From contig NZ_QBDT01000001.1 in assembly GCF_004124325.1 (NCBI RefSeq), forward strand, positions 1,984,001-2,048,000: 64,000 nt of DNA, read 5' to 3'. The notes beneath the pieces are model-generated. The model saw only the letters and a program-made list of their open reading frames with translations, searched no databases and was not told the origin of the DNA. Positions within the stretch are counted from its first letter, which is position 1; each line of letters begins with the position of its first letter. Position numbers and translations under genes: made by a program. Source of the stretch: Streptomyces sp. L2. Its GTDB lineage: Bacteria > Actinomycetota > Actinomycetes > Streptomycetales > Streptomycetaceae. Below are positions 1 to 7,532 of the stretch, piece after piece.

Positions 1-2
1 GT

Positions 3-368
3 CCCGAGCCGGCGCCCGCGGCGGCGAACAACCCCCTGGTGCGTCCGTACGCCATGACCGGCGGCCGGACCCGCCCGCGCTACCAGCTCGCCATCGAGGC
101 GCTGGTGCACACCACCGCGCAGCCGCACCAGATGCAGGGCCAGCTGCCCGAGCATCAGCGGATCTGCAACCTCTGCCGGGAAATCAAGTCGGTGGCCGAG
201 ATCTCGGCCCTGCTGACGATCCCTCTCGGCGTGGCCAGGATCCTCGTCGCCGACTTGGCGGAGGCGGGCCTGGTCGCCATCCATCAGCCCGGCGGAGACG
301 AGAACGCCGGTGGCCAGCCAGACGTGACACTGCTCGAAAGGGTGCTCAGTGGACTTCGCAAGCTCTAG
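3..368 (+). CDS. cvnC: DUF742 protein of a conservon (CvnC), 5' end outside window
   Basis: The frame is open to the left edge, so the true start lies outside the window and only the C-terminal ~122 residues are seen. The stretch RPYAMTGGRTRP followed by a helix-rich winged-helix-like part (VAEISALLTIPLGVARILVADLAEAGLV) is typical of DUF742 proteins. In streptomycetes these are the third gene of conservons (sensor kinase CvnA, Roadblock protein CvnB, DUF742 CvnC, GTPase CvnD), thought to form a membrane-associated complex resembling a eukaryotic G-protein switch. The gene overlaps the next one by 20 bp, which suggests translational coupling. The position beside accB/accE fits conservon 1 of S. 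coelicolor as I recall it. The exact biochemical role of DUF742 is not established. Confidence 0.88.
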   Translation, partial: PEPAPAAANNPLVRPYAMTGGRTRPRYQLAIEALVHTTAQPHQMQGQLPEHQRICNLCREIKSVAEISALLTIPLGVARILVADLAEAGLVAIHQPGGDENAGGQPDVTLLERVLSGLRKL

Positions 369-939
369 CGGAGGGCCGGTTTCTCAGAGTCGCTCCACCA
401 CCTCCGCGAAGATCGTGGTGGCCGGCGGCTTCGGCGTGGGCAAGACCACGTTCGTCGGCGCCGTCTCGGAGATCAACCCGCTGCGCACAGAGGCCGTCAT
501 GACGTCCGCGTCGGCCGGCATCGACGACCTCACCCACACCGGCGACAAGACGACCACCACGGTCGCCATGGACTTCGGCCGCATCACCCTCGACCAGGAC
601 CTCATCCTCTACCTGTTCGGCACCCCCGGACAGGACCGCTTCTGGTTCATGTGGGACGACCTCGTCCGCGGCGCCATCGGCGCCGTCGTCCTCGTCGACA
701 CCCGCCGCCTCGCCGACTGCTTCCCCGCCGTCGACTACTTCGAGAACAGCGGCCTCCCCTTCGTCATCGCCCTCAACGGCTTCGACGGCAACCAGCCGTA
801 CCAGCCCGACGAGGTCCGCGAGGCGCTCCAGATCGGCCCCGACACCCCGATCATCACCACCGACGCCCGCCACCGCGCCGACGCCAAGTCCGCACTGATC
901 ACCCTGGTCGAGCACGCGCTGATGGCCCGCCTCCGGTAA
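349..939 (+). CDS. cvnD: Conservon small GTPase-like ATP/GTP-binding protein (CvnD)
   Basis: A 196-residue Ras/MglA-like GTPase. The Walker A/P-loop GGFGVGKTT lies at about residues 26-34, the DxxG-like switch is replaced by LFGTPGQDRF at about 89-98, and the guanine specificity motif region reads ALNGFDG near residue 140. This is the usual CvnD size and arrangement. The GTG start at 349 sits inside the 3' end of the DUF742 gene, so the two are probably translated together. The product is expected to act as the nucleotide switch of the conservon complex at the membrane. A GC-rich repeat and the terminator of the opposing acc operon follow, so the conservon transcript ends in 940-1130. Confidence 0.9.
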   Translation: MDFASSSGGPVSQSRSTTSAKIVVAGGFGVGKTTFVGAVSEINPLRTEAVMTSASAGIDDLTHTGDKTTTTVAMDFGRITLDQDLILYLFGTPGQDRFWFMWDDLVRGAIGAVVLVDTRRLADCFPAVDYFENSGLPFVIALNGFDGNQPYQPDEVREALQIGPDTPIITTDARHRADAKSALITLVEHALMARLR

Positions 940-1002
940 TCGCCCGTCTGCGGACCGTCGAGACTTCTCGCGCCCACGCGGCGGAGCCGCATGTCGACAC
1001 AG

Positions 1003-1036
1003 CCCCGCGCCCCTTCAGGGGCGCGGGGAACTGCGC
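1003..1036 (+). repeat. Interspersed GC-rich palindromic repeat, family A copy 1
   Basis: A perfect 12-bp inverted repeat (CCCCGCGCCCCT / AGGGGCGCGGGG) with a 2-nt loop, followed by AACTGCGC. Related copies lie at 16871-16899 and 22586-22620. A second small hairpin, CTGGGGG-CTCG-CCCCCAG, follows at 1047-1064. I know this element type as very abundant between genes in streptomycetes. Here it sits between convergent genes (cvnD and accE), where it could also help end transcription. Confidence 0.8.
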
Positions 1037-1094
1037 ATATGGGGGTCTGGGGGCTCGCCCCCAGGGACGGGAAGGGTAGGGGCGGCGGGGGCGA

Positions 1095-1130
1095 GAAAAA
1101 AGGGCCCCTCTCCAAGGAGAAGGACCCTTC
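1095..1130 (-). terminator. Rho-independent terminator of accB-accE
   Basis: On the minus strand the transcript can form a 14-bp stem, AAGGGTCCTTCTCC against GGAGAGGGGCCCTT, with all mismatches as G-U pairs. A run of six T follows directly. It begins about 10 bp after the accE stop codon, and such a U-tract is unusual in this GC-rich DNA. Confidence 0.85.
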
Positions 1131-1139
1131 GTCGCATGC

Positions 1140-1322
1140 TCAGCGCCAGCTGTGAGGCGCCCGGAACCCCGGCTCACGCTCCAGCCGCCGCCACCCGGCT
1201 CGCGGCCGTACCCGCCGCACAGGCTCGGGCGCAGCCGCCGCCCGAGCCAACAACACCGCCGTGATGGCAGCGACTTCCTCGGGCCCGGCCTGGCCCTTCT
1301 CGACACGAATGTCAGTGCTCAT
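1140..1322 (-). CDS. accE: Acyl-CoA carboxylase epsilon subunit
   Basis: A 60-residue basic protein beginning MSTDIRVEKGQAGPEEVAAI, the conserved N-terminus of actinobacterial acyl-CoA carboxylase epsilon subunits. These small proteins bind the beta subunit and raise the activity of the carboxylase, so the substrate is acetyl- or propionyl-CoA carboxylated to malonyl- or methylmalonyl-CoA. The gene lies 24 bp downstream of the beta-subunit gene on the same strand and ends at a strong terminator, so the two form an operon. The C-terminal half is rich in Ala, Arg and Pro, as is usual for this poorly conserved family. The biotinylated alpha subunit is not in the window. Confidence 0.85.
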   Translation of the reverse strand: MSTDIRVEKGQAGPEEVAAITAVLLARAAAAPEPVRRVRPRAGWRRLEREPGFRAPHSWR

Positions 1323-1346
1323 AGCTCCAGGTCTCCGTGGACGACG

Positions 1347-2954
1347 TTACTGCGGGGGGTTGCCGTGCTTGCGCGAGGGCAGATCGGCGTGCTTGGAGTG
1401 CAGCATCGCCAGCGACTTCACCAGCACCTCACGCGTCTCGGCCGGGTCGATCACGTCGTCGACCAGACCGCGCTCGGCCGCGTAGTACGGGTGCATCAGC
1501 TCGGCCTTGTACTCCTTGACCATCTTCTGCCGCATCGCCTCGGGGTCCTCGGCCCCGGCGATCTGCCGCCGGAAGATGACGTTGGCCGCGCCCTCGGCGC
1601 CCATCACGGCGATCTCGTTGGTCGGCCACGCGTAGGTCAGGTCGGCGCCGATGGACTGGCTGTCCATCACGATGTACGCGCCGCCGTACGCCTTGCGCAG
1701 GATCAGCGAGATCCGCGGAACGGTCGCGTTGCAGTAGGCGTAGAGGAGCTTCGCGCCGTGGCGGATGATCCCACCATGCTCCTGGTCGACGCCGGGCAGG
1801 AACCCGGGTACGTCCAAAAGGGTGACGATCGGGATGTTGAAGGCGTCGCACATCTGAACGAAGCGCGCGGCCTTCTCGCTGGCCTCGATGTCGAGGACAC
1901 CGGCCAGCACCTGCGGCTGGTTGGCGATGATGCCGACGACCTGGCCGTCGAGGCGGGCCAGCGCGCAGATGATGTTCCGCGCCCAGCGCTCGTGGACCTC
2001 CAGGTACTCGCCGTCGTCGACGATCTCCTCGACGACCTTGACCATGTCGTACGGCCGGTTGCCGTCGGCCGGGACCAGGTCCAGCAGGGTCCCGGACGGG
2101 CGGTCGACGGGGTCGGAGCAGTCCACCCGCGGCGGGTTCTCCCGGTTGTTCTGCGGGAGCAGCGACAGGAGGTAGCGCACCTCGGCGATGCACGTCTCCT
2201 CGTCGTCGTACGCGAAGTGGCAGACGCCCGAGGTCTCGGCGTGCACGTCCGCGCCGCCGAGGCCGTTCTGGGAGATCTCCTCGCCGGTGACCGCCTTGAC
2301 GACGTCCGGGCCGGTGATGAACATCTGGGAGGTCTCGCGGACCATGAACACGAAGTCGGTGAGGGCGGGGCTGTAGGCCGCGCCGCCCGCGCACGGGCCG
2401 AGCATCACGCTGATCTGCGGGATGACACCGGACGCCTTCGTGTTGCGCTGGAAGATGCCGCCGTACCCGGCGAGGGCGGAGACGCCCTCCTGGATGCGGG
2501 CGCCGGCGCCGTCGTTCAGGGAGACCAGGGGCGCGCCGGCCGCGATGGCCATGTCCATGATCTTGTGGATCTTGGTGGCGTGGGCCTCGCCCAGCGCCCC
2601 GCCGAAGATCCGGAAGTCGTGCGCGTACACGAAGACGGTACGGCCCTCGACCGTGCCCCAGCCTGTGATCACACCGTCGGTGTACGGCTTCTTCGCCTCC
2701 AGGCCGAACCCGGTCGCCCGGTGCCGGCGCAGCTGCTCGACCTCCTGGAAGGAACCCGGGTCCAGGAGCAGCTCGATGCGCTCCCGGGCCGTCAGCTTGC
2801 CCTTGGCGTGCTGGGCCTCGGTCGCCTTCTCGCTGGGGCCCGCCACGGCCTGTGCACGGATCCCGTGCAGCTCGGCGACCCGCCCGCGCGCGTCCGTCGG
2901 CTCGTCGCCCGGCTCGCCCGTCGGCTCACCCGTCGTCTCTTCCAAAACGGTCAT
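1347..2954 (-). CDS. accB: Acyl-CoA carboxylase beta (carboxyltransferase) subunit
   Basis: A 535-residue carboxyltransferase of the AccD/PccB family, normal length. It carries the two crotonase-fold oxyanion-hole glycine pairs, seen in GPCAGGAAYSPALTDF in the N-domain and RKAYGGAYIVM in the C-domain, and the sequence AKGKLTARERIELLLDPGSF near the N-terminus. It transfers CO2 from biotin on the alpha subunit to acetyl-CoA and/or propionyl-CoA, giving malonyl- or methylmalonyl-CoA for fatty acid and polyketide synthesis. The following accE and the position beside the conservon match the accB-accE operon of S. coelicolor; acetyl versus propionyl preference cannot be read from sequence alone. 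The promoter must lie in 2955-3108. Confidence 0.92.
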   Translation of the reverse strand: MTVLEETTGEPTGEPGDEPTDARGRVAELHGIRAQAVAGPSEKATEAQHAKGKLTARERIELLLDPGSFQEVEQLRRHRATGFGLEAKKPYTDGVITGWGTVEGRTVFVYAHDFRIFGGALGEAHATKIHKIMDMAIAAGAPLVSLNDGAGARIQEGVSALAGYGGIFQRNTKASGVIPQISVMLGPCAGGAAYSPALTDFVFMVRETSQMFITGPDVVKAVTGEEISQNGLGGADVHAETSGVCHFAYDDEETCIAEVRYLLSLLPQNNRENPPRVDCSDPVDRPSGTLLDLVPADGNRPYDMVKVVEEIVDDGEYLEVHERWARNIICALARLDGQVVGIIANQPQVLAGVLDIEASEKAARFVQMCDAFNIPIVTLLDVPGFLPGVDQEHGGIIRHGAKLLYAYCNATVPRISLILRKAYGGAYIVMDSQSIGADLTYAWPTNEIAVMGAEGAANVIFRRQIAGAEDPEAMRQKMVKEYKAELMHPYYAAERGLVDDVIDPAETREVLVKSLAMLHSKHADLPSRKHGNPPQ

Positions 2955-3108
2955 GTAGTGACCTTACGAAGCGCACCAAGGAAAGGGGGCCGTCGACTCC
3001 GTACAGTCTCGGGGCCGTTTTCCTGGTACCCCTGAACAGAACCTTGGCGGCATGCAGCCGTTCCGACTGCTCGGAGGGCTCCGGCGTTGTGGGGGTTCGA
3101 CAAAGACG

Positions 3109-5454
3109 TCACCCGAGGGTCACCACGCATTCGTGGGTCGCACATGCCCTCCCCGGAGTGACACGTACCCGCAGACGGCGGCCCGTGGAGAGGACGCGGA
3201 CGGTGTCGTCGGCCCGGACGACCGAGTGCACGGGGTGGTCCCAGACGATCTCCAGCGGCGTTCCCGTACGGGGTGGCTCGCTCACGCAGAGGGTAGCGGT
3301 CCGGCCCCGGCGCCGGACGAGCACGCTCGCGCCCGCCGACGCGGTCAGCGGACCCGCCGTACCGGCCTGCCAGAAGGTGGCGGCGGTCAGCCCGGAGGCG
3401 GGGGCGGCGACGGCCTGGGCGGTGGAGTCGTTGGCGAGGACGAGCGGCCAGTGGCGGTCGGCGGCACGCACGGCGACCTCGCGGGGACCGGCGCCGGGCA
3501 GGAGGACGTAGACGTAGGCCGCGCCGGACGGGTCCGTGCCGTGGTCGAGCCAGAGGGTCTGCCAGCGCCGGGTGCACCGCTCGGCCGTACTGCCCGTGTT
3601 GATGTCGGACCAGGCTCCGGTGCGGTCCTGGCGCAGGGTGTGCAGGGTGCCGCCGTCGCGGACGATCCAGCCGCCGTGGCCCTCCAGGTGGGCCCAGTCC
3701 AGGCCCCGTACGAAGGCCTGCTCGCCGGACTCCCCGAGGTTGCGGTTGTCCACGACCGTCTCGACCGGGACGCCGTCCGCGCAGGTGATCCCGGCGCCGA
3801 GGCACACGATCGCGTCGTCGAGGAAGAACCAGGACTTGCGGGCGTCCAGGGTGGAGCCGAGCCCCTTCAGGTGCTGGCCGACGGCCGCGCAGGTGCCGTC
3901 GGTGGTGCCGCCGACCCACCGGACGTCCGGTTTCGGGGCGCCCCACTCACCGCCGGCCCGGTCGGGCAGCCGCCTGGTCGACACGGTGGTGCCGGGCAGC
4001 CGGTACCACTCCACGGTCGGCCAGTACCAGTCGGTGTACTGGTCGCTGGTCCCGCGCGGCCACCAGGAGAGCATGCCGGACCCGGTGTGCCAGCCGCGCG
4101 GGTTCTCGCCGTTGCCGCACTCGTAGTGGGCGATGCGGTCGCTCGCCATGGCGAGCGCCGCGGTGAAGCGGGGGCCGCGGTGGACGGCCCGGTCCATGGC
4201 CGGGAACAGCCGGTGGCCGAGGGGCTCGGCCGCCGCGGGTACGGCGGACTCGGCGGCGGTGTTCAGCCGGGCCAGGTCGGCCACGTCGAACTGCGGGGCC
4301 GTCAGCAGCGGGGTGACGGTGTCCCGTTCGGCCCAGCCCTTGACCAGCCCGTGCCACCGCTCCCGTTCCGCCTCGCTCGCGCCGCCGGCCAGCAGGGCGA
4401 CGGCGGCGATGAGCGCCTGCCCGTGGTAGTGGTCGCCGCGCATCACGTGCAGGTCGTCGCCGCGCAGGCAACCCCGGCTGATGGCACGGCCGTTGACGCA
4501 GTCCATCACCAGCCCGTCGTGGACGAGGGGCGCGTAGGCGTGCTCGACGCTGTCCAGGATGTTCTGCCGGGCCGGGTCGGTGATCTCCCACGGCGATCCG
4601 GCGAGCAGGGTGAACAGCCGTCCGAGGCCGTCGAGCAGGACCTGGCCGTAGGTGCCGGAGTAGGCGACCCAGGTGTGCTGGACGAAGGAGCCGTCGGCGT
4701 AGAGCCCGTCGCCCTCCGCGACGTGGGGGAAGACCGGTGAGAGGGCGTCGCGGGCGAGGACGGTCTTCTGCGCGGACCGGCCGAGGATGCCGCGCAGGGC
4801 GACCGAGCGGCACAGGTCGACGCGGTTGGCGCCGGTGGAGGTGCCGGAGTAGTCGGTCAGCATGGTGTCGGGGACGAAGTGGTCGACGGCCGCGCAGGCG
4901 GCGGCGATCCGGGCGTCCCCGAGGTGGTCGTACAGCGCGGCCGTGATGTCCATGAGCAGGCGCGGGCTGCCGATCTGCCATTCCCACCAGTTGCCGTAGC
5001 GGGTGGTGGCGGGGTTGTAGACGGTCGCGGAGAGGTGGTCGAGGCCGCGCAGCACGTCGGCCAGCAGACCGGGGTCGCCGGTCGATCCGGTACCGGGCTG
5101 GACGTGGGCCTGTGCCATGGTCCACAGGCGGCCGTAGCTGAAGGTGATACCGGAGGGCGGGTCGAAGGGGTGGCCCGGCCAGAGGGAGCCGGCGGCCGGA
5201 ACCATGCCGGCCCTGTACTCGGCCGCCCGCTGTCCGAGGCCGGCGAGCCGGGAGGCGTACGGCTCCACGGTGGGGTCGTAGCCGGTGCCGAGGGCGATGT
5301 CGAGCCAGCGGCGGCGCAGGGTGTCGTAGGCGCCGAGGTCCGGGTCCGTGCCAGGGGTGGGGCCGGTGGCCGCCTCGGCGGCGGTGGGCGCGAGGCCGGC
5401 CGCCAGGGCAGCGGCCAGCAGCGCGCGGCGGGTGGGCCGGACGGCGGGGCCCAC
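3109..5454 (-). CDS. Secreted polysaccharide lyase family 8 (hyaluronate/chondroitin/xanthan lyase type)
   Basis: A 781-residue exported enzyme. The N-terminus (RPTRRALLAAALAAGLAPTA) is a signal peptide with a twin arginine, so Tat export is possible. The alpha/alpha toroid domain of PL8 follows, with the conserved catalytic Asn in GNWWEWQIGSPR (about N155), His in SFVQHTWVAYSGTYG (about H260), Tyr about 269 and Arg in NGRAISRG (about 323-327). Beta-sandwich domains with GENPRGWHTGSG fill the C-terminal half. PL8 enzymes cleave uronate-containing polysaccharides by beta-elimination; the substrate cannot be assigned without comparison. The start is 5 bp after the stop of the small secreted protein gene upstream, so they are probably co-transcribed. 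Confidence 0.88.
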   Translation of the reverse strand: MGPAVRPTRRALLAAALAAGLAPTAAEAATGPTPGTDPDLGAYDTLRRRWLDIALGTGYDPTVEPYASRLAGLGQRAAEYRAGMVPAAGSLWPGHPFDPPSGITFSYGRLWTMAQAHVQPGTGSTGDPGLLADVLRGLDHLSATVYNPATTRYGNWWEWQIGSPRLLMDITAALYDHLGDARIAAACAAVDHFVPDTMLTDYSGTSTGANRVDLCRSVALRGILGRSAQKTVLARDALSPVFPHVAEGDGLYADGSFVQHTWVAYSGTYGQVLLDGLGRLFTLLAGSPWEITDPARQNILDSVEHAYAPLVHDGLVMDCVNGRAISRGCLRGDDLHVMRGDHYHGQALIAAVALLAGGASEAERERWHGLVKGWAERDTVTPLLTAPQFDVADLARLNTAAESAVPAAAEPLGHRLFPAMDRAVHRGPRFTAALAMASDRIAHYECGNGENPRGWHTGSGMLSWWPRGTSDQYTDWYWPTVEWYRLPGTTVSTRRLPDRAGGEWGAPKPDVRWVGGTTDGTCAAVGQHLKGLGSTLDARKSWFFLDDAIVCLGAGITCADGVPVETVVDNRNLGESGEQAFVRGLDWAHLEGHGGWIVRDGGTLHTLRQDRTGAWSDINTGSTAERCTRRWQTLWLDHGTDPSGAAYVYVLLPGAGPREVAVRAADRHWPLVLANDSTAQAVAAPASGLTAATFWQAGTAGPLTASAGASVLVRRRGRTATLCVSEPPRTGTPLEIVWDHPVHSVVRADDTVRVLSTGRRLRVRVTPGRACATHECVVTLG

Positions 5455-5459
5455 GGGGC

Positions 5460-5957
5460 TCAGCAGCCGCCGCAGTTGTAGTAGAGGACGTCCCAGTGGT
5501 TGCCCTCGTCGGCGTAGATGTTGCCGGAGCCGGACCGGTACTGCGGGGCGCCGTCGCCGCGCAGGCCGATGTAGCCGAAGTAGTTCCTGATGTAGCCGGT
5601 GACGCAGGTGTTCTTGCCGTAGTCGAGTTTGTAGCCGTTCCAGTGGGAGTACGTGCCCGAGGCGTGGCCGACCTCGGTGCCGCCGGTGATGTTCAGGGCG
5701 CAGCCGCTGGCCCGCTTCAGGGTCTGGGCGCCCTGGGCGGTGGCGAGGTTGAGCTGCTCGAAGGACGTGCAGGTGGAGTTGTAGCGGTCGGAGCAGCCGC
5801 CGGAGGACGACCAGGTGATGCCGACGGTGCGGAACATGCCGGTGGCGGTGGAGTGGCTGATCTTGGTGACGGCGAACGCGTCGGTGGCGGTGCCGAGGAC
5901 GGCGGCACCTGGGGCGACGACGAGGGCGAGCGCGGTGAGGGCGGAGCGGACCTTCAT
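5460..5957 (-). CDS. Small secreted protein, M15/hedgehog-type zinc peptidase-like
   Basis: A 165-residue protein with a Sec signal peptide (MKVRSALTALALVVAPGAAV, cleavage probably after ATDAFA). The mature part has an even number of Cys residues. The segment GHASGTYSHWNGYKLDY matches the HxxGxxxD zinc motif of M15 D-Ala-D-Ala peptidases, and GNHWDV near the end fits the third-ligand region. I infer an M15-like zinc fold; a cell-wall peptidase or a related inactive protein are both possible. It is the first gene of a likely two-gene operon with the PL8 lyase and is divergent from yceI, so exported wall or polymer breakdown is the likely theme. Confidence 0.6.
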   Translation of the reverse strand: MKVRSALTALALVVAPGAAVLGTATDAFAVTKISHSTATGMFRTVGITWSSSGGCSDRYNSTCTSFEQLNLATAQGAQTLKRASGCALNITGGTEVGHASGTYSHWNGYKLDYGKNTCVTGYIRNYFGYIGLRGDGAPQYRSGSGNIYADEGNHWDVLYYNCGGC

Positions 5958-6099
5958 GGGGGACCTTCCTGCTTCGGCCGTGCTTCCTGTGGGTCGGCTG
6001 TGCAGGTGGTGCAGCGAAATGATGCCCGAGGTCTACGCGCGTCCGCCAGAGGCGCGCACGACGACGCCCGGTTCGTACGCGAATACCCCGGCGTTGGAT

Positions 6100-6158
6100 G
6101 TTGAAAGTTGAACAGAATGGGTCTATGGTCGAGGTGTCGTGTTCGTTGAACCTTAAAC
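6100..6158 (+). promoter_or_regulatory. Pair of 14-bp direct repeats upstream of yceI
   Basis: GTTGAAAGTTGAAC at 6100-6113 and GTTGAACCTTAAAC at 6145-6158 agree at 11 of 14 positions and are imperfect palindromes. They are 45 bp apart, about four helical turns, in AT-richer DNA between the divergent secreted-protein gene and yceI. They look like a two-site operator. YceI genes are often controlled by MarR-type repressors, but no such regulator lies in the window. A good ribosome-binding site (AAGGAGA) follows at 6163-6169. Confidence 0.5.
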
Positions 6159-6173
6159 AATCAAGGAGACATC

Positions 6174-6713
6174 ATGAGCACCCTGACCGGCGACTACTCG
6201 ATCGACCCCGCGCACACCACGATCGGCTTCGTGGTCCGGCACGCGATGGTCACCAACGTCAAGGGCGGGTTCCAGGACTTCTCCGGCTCGCTGCACCTGG
6301 ACGAGGCGAACCCCGCCGCCTCCACCGCCACGATCGACGTCAAGATGGACAGCATCGACACCGGCAACGCGGACCGGGACGGCCACCTGAAGTCGGCCGA
6401 CTTCTTCAAGACGGACGAGTTCCCGGTGATGACGTTCCGCTCCACCCGGGCGGAGTCCCTCGGCGGCGACGACTACCGCATCACCGGTGACCTCTCCATC
6501 CTCGGCGTGACCAAGCCCGTCACCATCGACCTGGAGTTCAACGGCCTGGCCAAGGACCCCTTCGGCAACGAGCGCGTCGGCTTCGAGGGCAAGGCGGAGA
6601 TCCTCCGCTCCGAGTGGGGCCTGAGCTGGAACGCGGCACTGGAGACGGGCGGCGTCCTGGTCTCCGACAAGATCAAGCTGCGGTTCGACATCTCGGCGAT
6701 CCGGAACGCCTGA
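6174..6713 (+). CDS. YceI family lipid-binding protein
   Basis: A 179-residue YceI/lipocalin-like protein with no signal peptide. Typical features are the opening GDYSIDPAHTTIGFVVRHAMVTNVKG, the ATIDVKMDSIDTGNADRDGHL strip, and the C-terminal LSWNAALETGGVLVSDKIKL. Members bind isoprenoid or other amphiphilic lipids in a beta-barrel; the cytoplasmic actinobacterial forms have no settled function. The start is fixed by AAGGAGA five bases upstream of the ATG. The gene stands alone, with a GC hairpin after it. Confidence 0.9.
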   Translation: MSTLTGDYSIDPAHTTIGFVVRHAMVTNVKGGFQDFSGSLHLDEANPAASTATIDVKMDSIDTGNADRDGHLKSADFFKTDEFPVMTFRSTRAESLGGDDYRITGDLSILGVTKPVTIDLEFNGLAKDPFGNERVGFEGKAEILRSEWGLSWNAALETGGVLVSDKIKLRFDISAIRNA

Positions 6714-6730
6714 GCCCGCCCACGCCGGTC

Positions 6731-6773
6731 GGCCCGCCGTCGTCGGCGGGCCGGGGCCGGGGCCGGGGCCGGG
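6731..6773. terminator. GC hairpin with CCGGGG tandem repeat between convergent genes
   Basis: GGCCCGCCG-TCGT-CGGCGGGCC (6731-6752) is a perfect 9-bp stem, directly followed by three and a half units of CCGGGG (6751-6773). It separates the convergent yceI and mscL genes and probably terminates both, though there is no U-tract. Confidence 0.6.
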
Positions 6774-7196
6774 TCAGCTGGGCTGGTCCGTGCCGCAGTG
6801 GCGGCACTTGGACGCGGCGGCCGGGAGGTCCTCCGAGAGACACGCCGGACAGACCTTCAGGGGAGCCGGGTCGCCGAAGACCGTGACGCCCCGGCGGGAC
6901 TGGTAGTGCTTGTACGGCAGCACGATCAGGAAGTACACGACCGCCATGAAGATGATGAAGTAGATCACCGCCGAGATGAACGAGCCGATGTCCAGGTAGG
7001 TCGCCTTGTTGCCGGCGTGGCCGAGCTGCCAGCCGAGGCCCACCGATTTGCCGCCCTGGGCGCGGGCGATGAGCGGGTTGATCACGAAGTCGGTGAACGC
7101 CTTGATCAGCGTGCTGAAGGCGAGGGCGACGATCAGGCCGACGGCGACGATGACGACGTCGCCGCGCATCAGGAAGTTCTTGAAGCCCCGGAGCAC
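6774..7196 (-). CDS. mscL: Large-conductance mechanosensitive channel MscL with C-terminal zinc ribbon
   Basis: A 140-residue protein. The first ~95 residues are MscL: the amphipathic N-helix MLRGFKNFLMRGDVVIVAVG, first transmembrane helix VAVGLIVALAFSTLIKAFTDF, a periplasmic loop, and the second helix FISAVIYFIIFMAVVYFLIVLPY. MscL pentamers open under membrane tension and release solutes during hypo-osmotic shock. Instead of the usual charged C-terminal bundle there is a CPAC...CRHC ribbon (four Cys, about residues 117-134), likely a zinc site. The next gene follows with only 10 bp between them, so the pair is probably an operon with the 73-aa gene first. Confidence 0.92.
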   Translation of the reverse strand: MLRGFKNFLMRGDVVIVAVGLIVALAFSTLIKAFTDFVINPLIARAQGGKSVGLGWQLGHAGNKATYLDIGSFISAVIYFIIFMAVVYFLIVLPYKHYQSRRGVTVFGDPAPLKVCPACLSEDLPAAASKCRHCGTDQPS

Positions 7197-7206
7197 GGCC
7201 GGCGCC

Positions 7207-7428
7207 TCAGTGGGTGCGGTCGTGCAGGTCCGCCAGCGCCACCGCGAGGCGGACGTGCTTGTTGCGGCCCAGGTCGCCCACCGTCTTGATCTTCAGCGCG
7301 GCCAGTGCCTCGCCGTGCGCGTCGGTCACGCCCGCGAGCGCGGCCACCGGCGCGTCGAGGATCTCCGTGACGGACATGTTCTCGTACTGCTTGTCCAGCG
7401 CCTTGTCGAGGTCGTGGTGAACGGGCAT
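7207..7428 (-). CDS. Small helix-hairpin-helix-like protein of unknown function
   Basis: A 73-residue protein. The central part, LAGVTDAHGEALAALKIKTVGDLGR, follows the pattern of a helix-hairpin-helix (small-gly-x-gly turn then a second helix, compare DUF4332-type proteins), which often binds DNA non-specifically or mediates protein contacts. I do not recognise a named family with confidence. It begins 10 bp upstream of mscL on the same strand and is probably co-transcribed with it. A possible ribosome-binding site, GGAGGCA, lies just before the ATG. Confidence 0.7.
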   Translation of the reverse strand: MPVHHDLDKALDKQYENMSVTEILDAPVAALAGVTDAHGEALAALKIKTVGDLGRNKHVRLAVALADLHDRTH

Positions 7429-7532
7429 GGGGTGCCTCCGTGGGAGAATTCCTGCCGCTCCACCGTCACCCCGCGATGCCGGACACGCGCTCCGGGCGAG
7501 GCAGACGAGGGACCTCGGAAGCCGCCGGGGCC

